A stretch of 64,000 nucleotides of DNA, taken from contig OY757911.1 in the NCBI GenBank assembly GCA_963585895.1, forward strand, positions 57,146,361 to 57,210,360, written 5' to 3'. The notes below the pieces were generated by a model. That model saw only the letters and a list, made by a program, of their open reading frames with translations. It was not told where the DNA came from and did no database searches. Source of the stretch: Sepioteuthis lessoniana. Its lineage: Eukaryota > Mollusca > Cephalopoda > Myopsida > Loliginidae. Both the position numbers and the translations under genes were made by a program. Numbering within the stretch: position 1 is the stretch's first letter; each line of letters starts with the position of its first letter. Below, in pieces: positions 58,931 to 64,000 of the stretch.

Positions 58931-58959
58931 CCATGAAATATCATTAATCAATATATATA

Positions 58960-59560
58960 AGGTTGGACAAAATAATGAAAACACCTAGTATCTTGAAACA
59001 CTTATAAAAACCATGAAACGTTTGTTATCTTATGTTTTTGGATTTATTACGAATTTTTGGATTTTTTACGAATTTTTCTCGTTTTATTTTACAAAAATTG
59101 TTGCTTTTTTTTTACAAATATCATTTGAAGAAATTAATCAAATTCATTAAAATGGTATATCTATCAGAATTTAGATGAGGTCATATTGTTGGTGTTCGTA
59201 CGGCAGGCGCTACTGTAACAAAAACTGTTGAATTATTTGGTGTAGAAGTAGTACTGTCTAAAAAGTAATGACAGCATTTGAGAAAGAAGAAAAAACCTCC
59301 TTACTGAAGCAAAACTCTTGAAGAAAGCGAAAGCTGTCTGATAAGGATCGTTTGATTTATACAGGGATTGTTAGGAAAGATTATCAGAATACAGGTCCGA
59401 AAATCAGAGCTGTACTAAATGACTATCTCGAGAAACTAGTTTCCACAAAAACTGTAAGAAATGAGCTGTACAAAGCCATATTTCATAGGAGGGCAGCAAT
59501 CAGAAAAAAACACGAAAATAAAATTCTTTGAAACTTCCGTGCGTTTCTTTTGTCCAACAT

Positions 59561-59563
<3 letters not shown>
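58960..59563 (+). mobile_element. Tc1-like element with only the transposase N-terminus
   Basis: Ends: GGTTGGACAAAATAATGAAA at 58961 and, in reverse complement, GATGTTGGACAAAAGAAAC near 59561, which share GTTGGACAAAA as a short TIR. The encoded remnant is the DNA-binding region of a Tc1 transposase: MVYLSEFR, a stop, GHIVGVRTAGATVTKTVELF, MTAFEKEEKTSLLKQNS, RKRKLSDKDRLIYTGIVRKD and STKTVRNELYKAIFHRRAAI. The whole DDE catalytic domain is missing, the 3' TIR following almost directly. TA-rich arrays flank both sides. Confidence 0.85.

Positions 59564-59601
<38 letters not shown>
59564..59601. repeat. (TA)n microsatellite
   Basis: About 18 units immediately after the Tc1-like element. Confidence 0.97.
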
Positions 59602-59603
<2 letters not shown>

Positions 59604-59604
59604 C

Positions 59605-59760
59605 GAGGGGAAGTCACCAAAGAGTAGTGGCTAAAGTGCTTGACCACGACATTGTATAAGAATGTTTAAAACACAGTCACACAATTAAGTTTACTCTTGG
59701 ACTAATACCCTTAGAAAAGGTATAAATCTCCTTATGTTCTCGGCTAAGCATTAAATAGTA
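59605..59760 (+). mobile_element. SINE family C, diverged copy
   Basis: The A-box-like AGTAGTGGCTAAAGTGC (59622-59638) and the body motif ACTAATACCCTTAGAAAAGG, then GGCTAAGCATTAAATAG. The B box is decayed. Confidence 0.55.
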
Positions 59761-59869
59761 CAACTGCTTTTCTTCTACAAGGATGGATTTGGCATTTAAT
59801 AACCCTCAAGAATTGATAAGCCATTAAACAAAAAAAAATAAACAGACCCATAAACCTAACGTTACAAAA

Positions 59870-59985
59870 CGGCACCTTATATCAATTCTCCTAATTAGAG
59901 CAATGCCCAGGACTTAAACTCAACATCAGTGCTCTTTCTTTCGTTGATAACCATTACACTAAACGTACTACCATAATAATAGATC
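59870..59985 (-). mobile_element. tRNA-like SINE head fragment
   Basis: The minus strand reads TTTAGTGTAATGGTTATC (A box) and GAGTTTAAGTCCTGGGC (B box). No body recognised. Confidence 0.55.
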
Positions 59986-59999
59986 TCTCACTTTCAGTT

Positions 60000-60357
60000 A
60001 GTCCCTGTATACAAGTAAAATTGCTAGATCCTGAAAAACAATTAACAACATCAAGCAATCTCTAATAGAAAACAGTTTATAAAAAGGCAATATATACCCA
60101 TTAAGTACGATTCAACTAAATACATCTAATTTTATCATTACACTATTGTGTAGGTATATGTTTTCACATATATTTATTACCGGACATGATGTCATATCAT
60201 TTCCCAGAAAAGAGAATATTGTAAAAAAATATGAAGTTCTCTACATTATGAGTATAAATCTTATTGGTGCTGAGATGGATATGAATAAGAATACTCCAAA
60301 TATCTTTAATTGGTTTTGTTCCAAACTAAAGATAGTGGATTTTATTATATTTAACGG

Positions 60358-60426
<69 letters not shown>

Positions 60427-60985
60427 CAAAACTGATTTTATTAGACAGTATTCGTTACCAATCTCTATCGCAATAAAAATCTAAAGATAAATAGGAATTT
60501 GTACAATTCCAAAAATAGTATAATATTGATAAAATAAATCCTAGCAATTTTTACTGCATTTACTGCAGCAGCAGTTTTACTAACAAAACTTTCATAAGAT
60601 GATATTACCAGGTTCTGGCTTTGTCTCATGTAGTATGCTATGACAGCTTTATGCTTTTTTTGTTTGTTTGTTTGTTTTTTTACGTCACGGTGCACCGATA
60701 CCGAATACTGGAGTCTCATCTAATATTTCTGTTTTTCTTCGGTAGACAAGCAGATTTTTTTTTATGAAGAGCGAGAATTAGCGATAAAACCTTGACGCCG
60801 GACTTCATTGGGAAATATATCGGTAATCCAACCGTATTTTATGCATTAGTCGTTGTATATTCGTTCTTTTTTAACTAACTCAATAATTTCCCCAAAAGGA
60901 ACCTTTTACCCAATGACATAAACTATTTTTGAATAAATAGACAATAAGAGCCCGACACAAAGTAGTTATGGTTAGTTTAATTTGA
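60000..60985. other. AT-rich stretch with a long (TA)n
   Basis: (TA)31 at 60360-60421 and (TTTG)n near 60660-60680. No gene recognised. Confidence 0.5.
60360..60421. repeat. (TA)n microsatellite
   Basis: About 31 uninterrupted units, among the longest TA runs in the window. Confidence 0.98.
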
Positions 60986-61029
60986 ATTGAATTTATTCGG
61001 AAAAGTATTTCTTCGAATGTTTCTTTCAT

Positions 61030-61280
61030 ATGACGTTGGTACCGACACCATGGCGCTGTGTCTAAAGTTCTGGTCTACGTTCTTGTTGTCAGCGAGTTCG
61101 AACTCTAGTCACGCTATTACTTTCATATCAACTCTCACGGGAAAAGTAAAAAAAAATATTTCCATCTATATCTTAAATAGTGCTGGTACAGTTTTCTATA
61201 TGGATGGCGTTGACATTAAATTACCGATGGATTTTTATATGCCATTAAACAAAGAAACCAAACGAAACCAAGATGTAATT
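61030..61280 (+). mobile_element. tRNA-derived SINE, family F
   Basis: Head with A box ATGGCGCTGTGTCTAAAG (61049-61066) and B box GCGAGTTCGAACTCTAG (61092-61108). The body runs to the tail TTATATGCCATTAAAC with AAAGAAACCAAACG (61233-61268), the same tail as family A and the 10.99-kb element. Confidence 0.72.
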
Positions 61281-61510
61281 TTATTTTTGCTAACAGTTGC
61301 AGTTTGTTTTTTTTTTTTTGTATTACAAATCTGTAGTGTTTTTAATACGTAATACAGATTAATATCCGCTTTGATCGTATCTTTAATCTAGAGAAATAGC
61401 TTTATATGAATAATTGATTTGTGTGTACGCCTTTATGCGTGATTCCGTTCCTATAGCTACTTCTCTCTTGACGCAGACACATACTCACAAAGATACGTAA
61501 AACAAAACAC

Positions 61511-61547
<37 letters not shown>

Positions 61548-61572
61548 AAGAAAGAAAGAAAGAAAGAAAGAG
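61511..61572. repeat. (GA)n / (AAAG)n array
   Basis: GA to about 61547, then AAAG units. Confidence 0.96.
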
Positions 61573-61945
61573 GCAGACAGACAGAGATGAAAAAAAAACA
61601 TTCACAATTTTTTTATTTGAAAACGAGAAAATATTTTGCCGAAAGTAAAATTTGTCTTAGTATTGTAAGTTGTTGAATTTGCACAAACATCATTTTATGC
61701 TTCAATTCAAACATCAGTTTATGCTTCAATAGGAAACTAATTTTCTATCATTTTTTACTCATCGAATATAATTGTAGAAAAATACACGATAACAAAATGT
61801 GTGTTTGTGCAGATTCATATGCAATTAAAAAAGATCTTTATGTACACATTCAAATCCTTTACAGATCTTGATAATGAATTTTCTTCAACATTAAGTTTTA
61901 CTGCTGATATGAATCCTTACAAAAATATCCACGAAACCACATATA

Positions 61946-61947
<2 letters not shown>

Positions 61948-61982
<35 letters not shown>

Positions 61983-61983
61983 C

Positions 61984-62052
<69 letters not shown>
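61948..62052. repeat. Compound (AC)n-(AT)n microsatellite
   Basis: AC with one AACC interruption to 62008, then AT with one GT interruption to 62052. Confidence 0.97.
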
Positions 62053-62054
<2 letters not shown>

Positions 62055-62094
62055 TAACGAAATTTGAGACATTTGCTTTAATTCCCGAGCTGAT

Positions 62095-62205
62095 GTCGAG
62101 TCGCAAGCTTGGATTAGGGGTATGTCATCAGCCTGGCCTAAAGTTAGGCGTGATTCAATCCCGCCTTAGTGCATCCCCCGTGTCTAATCACAGTGAAGAG
62201 TTATG
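62095..62205 (+). mobile_element. Possible tRNA-derived SINE head
   Basis: GATTAGGGGTATGTCATCAG followed by a B-box-like GTGATTCAATCCCGCC (62150-62165). No copy elsewhere in the window. Confidence 0.35.
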
Positions 62206-62469
62206 ATACAACGAAATTATCTGTCTATGGATGACCCTGTATATATAAATATATATATATATGTATAAGGAGCATTTAATCTTTGAATGTAGTGTAAAAT
62301 AAATCGCTGTTTAAATGTTCTATAATTTAACCTTAATCTTGTAGATGTACCAGATCATTTTGTATGCATAAGTTTCTGAGCGCTTGTGTCTATGTGTGTG
62401 GGTTTATGTGTGTGTTATTATATTCGTCGGAACACATATTTTACATGCATGTACATACTCTAGCTCACT

Positions 62470-62520
<51 letters not shown>
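62470..62520. repeat. (AC)n-(AT)n-(AG)n microsatellite
   Basis: Three short dinucleotide blocks in series. Confidence 0.96.
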
Positions 62521-62574
62521 TGAGACAAGTTCTATTAAATACTGTGGACACCCGCTTTTTACGATCTTCAAGTG

Positions 62575-63206
62575 AAGACGTTCAAGTCTTCTTACTATTC
62601 TTCGTATTTTCAGATCGAGATGGTGGAAAAAAAAAAAACTATATTAGCCTAAGCGCATTCGACAATTTCGCTGCTCATCTTCGTGGATTGTGTTAAATTA
62701 TTTTTTGTTTGGATATTTGAGTTTTAAGTTTATTCCGAATGTTTTTTTTTATAATAGATTATAGATGAGGTTGTTTCATTCTGTTACGATGGGTGATTAA
62801 TCTTTGAAAACGTTTAATAAATTTATACTTGTGATGAATGCTATTTTATTTATAGAGGATTTCTTTTAGTTTTAATAGTTATTGATTCGAGGATTTTTAA
62901 ACGGTTTTTATTGTTATTTTTATGTATGATTTTTCTATAGTAAATTAAAATTTTCCTCATGTCTTGGGATTTTAGTTTGTCAGTTTTTTTTTATAATGCT
63001 TTGCCATTATATCCTGTTTTATGGCACTAATTTCAAAAAGGTGATAGGTAAGGTGAAGAAAGAGTGTGGTTGTTGTATGGCCAACAAACATTTTAACACT
63101 AGCCCCGAAGATGACCAGCTGAATGGTCGAAATGGTTGGGCTAACAGGTTTTTTTCTCCATCATCTTTAACCGGCACTACGAAGAATAGTTAGATTTGAA
63201 CTTCTT
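62575..63206. mobile_element. Inverted-repeat element with outward hammerhead-core-like motif
   Basis: Arms of about 120 bp: 62575-62700 (GAAGACGTTCAAGTC ... ACTATTCTTCGTA ... GATGGTGGAAAA) and 63085-63206 (reverse complement: GAAGTTCAAATC ... ACTATTCTTCGTAG ... GATGATGGAGAAA). The right arm contains CCGAAGATGACCAGCTGAAT followed by GGTCGAAATGG (63105-63136): a GACCA/TGGTC hairpin between a CYGANGA-like and a GAAA sequence. The left arm has the diverged mirror copy (62653-62686). The interior of about 380 bp is AT-rich and non-coding. Confidence 0.72.
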
Positions 63207-63209
63207 CAC

Positions 63210-63253
63210 TTAAAGAACATAAAAAAATGCAGTCCGTGGTATTTAACAGAACT

Positions 63254-63312
<59 letters not shown>

Positions 63313-64000
63313 TGTGTTAATTAGGATAGCATTGACACAGAATCAACGGCACTTACTGGTCATTGTTTCTTCTATCGGGTCATCACACCAAAATAGTTTG
63401 GTCTGATCATCCCATAGCCGATAAACTGACTATCACGGAGTGGAGTTAAACTTATGTCTACACTGTCCTAATTTAGATCTACACATGCGCTGTTTCCGAT
63501 ATAAACCACCCTTCATATAAATAATTCAAATTGCAATACACAAAATAACCTGATTATGTTTTATTCATATTTTATAATATGCAAATGTTAATGTTCCGGT
63601 GTTTACGCAAACCATGTCCAGGTCGAATTAAGAATACGATGTTAAAATCCTTCATCCGAAAATATTTTCTTGTGAAAAAGGAAAAACGTTGTTAGCGTTC
63701 TTTCGCCGTTAACAAAATTCCGTGTAAAGAATTAACAGATATTTTTCGAAAATGTATATGTATTCATGACTCTGAAAAAATTTATGGAATCTATCACTAT
63801 TTCTACAGTTTGTTTAAGAATTTTCCTAAGTACAGTTATAATTATACATTGTATTTCGTTGCATCATATGTGATCGTATTCATATGTATCAATATATAGT
63901 TTGATGTTTTGCAATTCTTGTGAATATATTTGACAGAATTGGCATCGCGATGGGAATATCTATCGAATATCATCAGCCTTACAAGCCACCTTCTTTAAAT
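63210..64000. other. Terminal stretch with one compound microsatellite
   Basis: (AT)n-(GT)n at 63258-63312. A short imperfect inverted pair (TAATTAGGATAGC near 63320 and CTGTCCTAATTTAG near 63465) may mark a small MITE. Nothing else is supported. Confidence 0.4.
63258..63312. repeat. Compound (AT)n-(GT)n microsatellite
   Basis: AT to 63284, GT to 63312. Confidence 0.97.

Overview
The window reads as repeat-dominated, non-genic DNA from a mollusc, most likely a coleoid cephalopod (octopus or squid). This is an inference from AT-rich sequence, dozens of long (TA)n, (CA)n, (TC)n and GATA arrays, and retrotransposon reading frames that I associate with cephalopod genomes. I could not run a database search. 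I found no intact protein-coding gene, no functional tRNA or rRNA gene and no CRISPR array. Everything recognisable in coding terms is a broken transposable-element gene or an inactivated copy of a multicopy ORF.

Layout. 1-6.4 kb: three same-strand remnants of one non-LTR retrotransposon with a zinc knuckle and restriction-like endonuclease tail (R2/NeSL-like), each with a different internal deletion, followed by a decayed Ty3/gypsy pol gene and a candidate 3' LTR. 8-18 kb: SINEs, several 3' ends of an RTE-like LINE that ends in (ATG)n, a SINE nested in one of them, and a solo LTR with perfect ends and a 4-bp target duplication. 18.6-21.7 kb: an antisense pseudogene of a conserved short invertebrate ORF and a TIR element. 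23-31 kb: more SINEs, a 2-kb antisense copy of the first LINE and the longest RTE-like copy. 31-34.6 kb: a near-perfect long palindrome, three SINEs and another RTE-like copy. 37-47.5 kb: mariner and Tc1 transposase remnants, an RTE-like copy, an inverted-repeat-bracketed SINE that itself carries a nested SINE, and a second copy of the solo LTR. 49-51.7 kb: SINEs and very long dinucleotide arrays. 53-54.2 kb: a pyrimidine-biased tract. 54-63.2 kb: two further inverted-repeat elements, an internally deleted mariner bounded by TA, an internally deleted Tc1-like element, and SINEs.

The parts do not form a pathway; they record successive insertions. Autonomous LINEs (the RLE type and the RTE-like type), DNA transposons (Tc1/mariner) and LTR elements are all decayed. 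Several tRNA-derived SINE families occur, and at least two of them share one 3' tail, which suggests mobilisation by a common LINE. The observations most worth checking are the inverted-repeat elements carrying an outward-facing CUGANGA-hairpin-GAAA motif (the catalytic core of hammerhead ribozymes) and the nested, TSD-delimited SINE structures.
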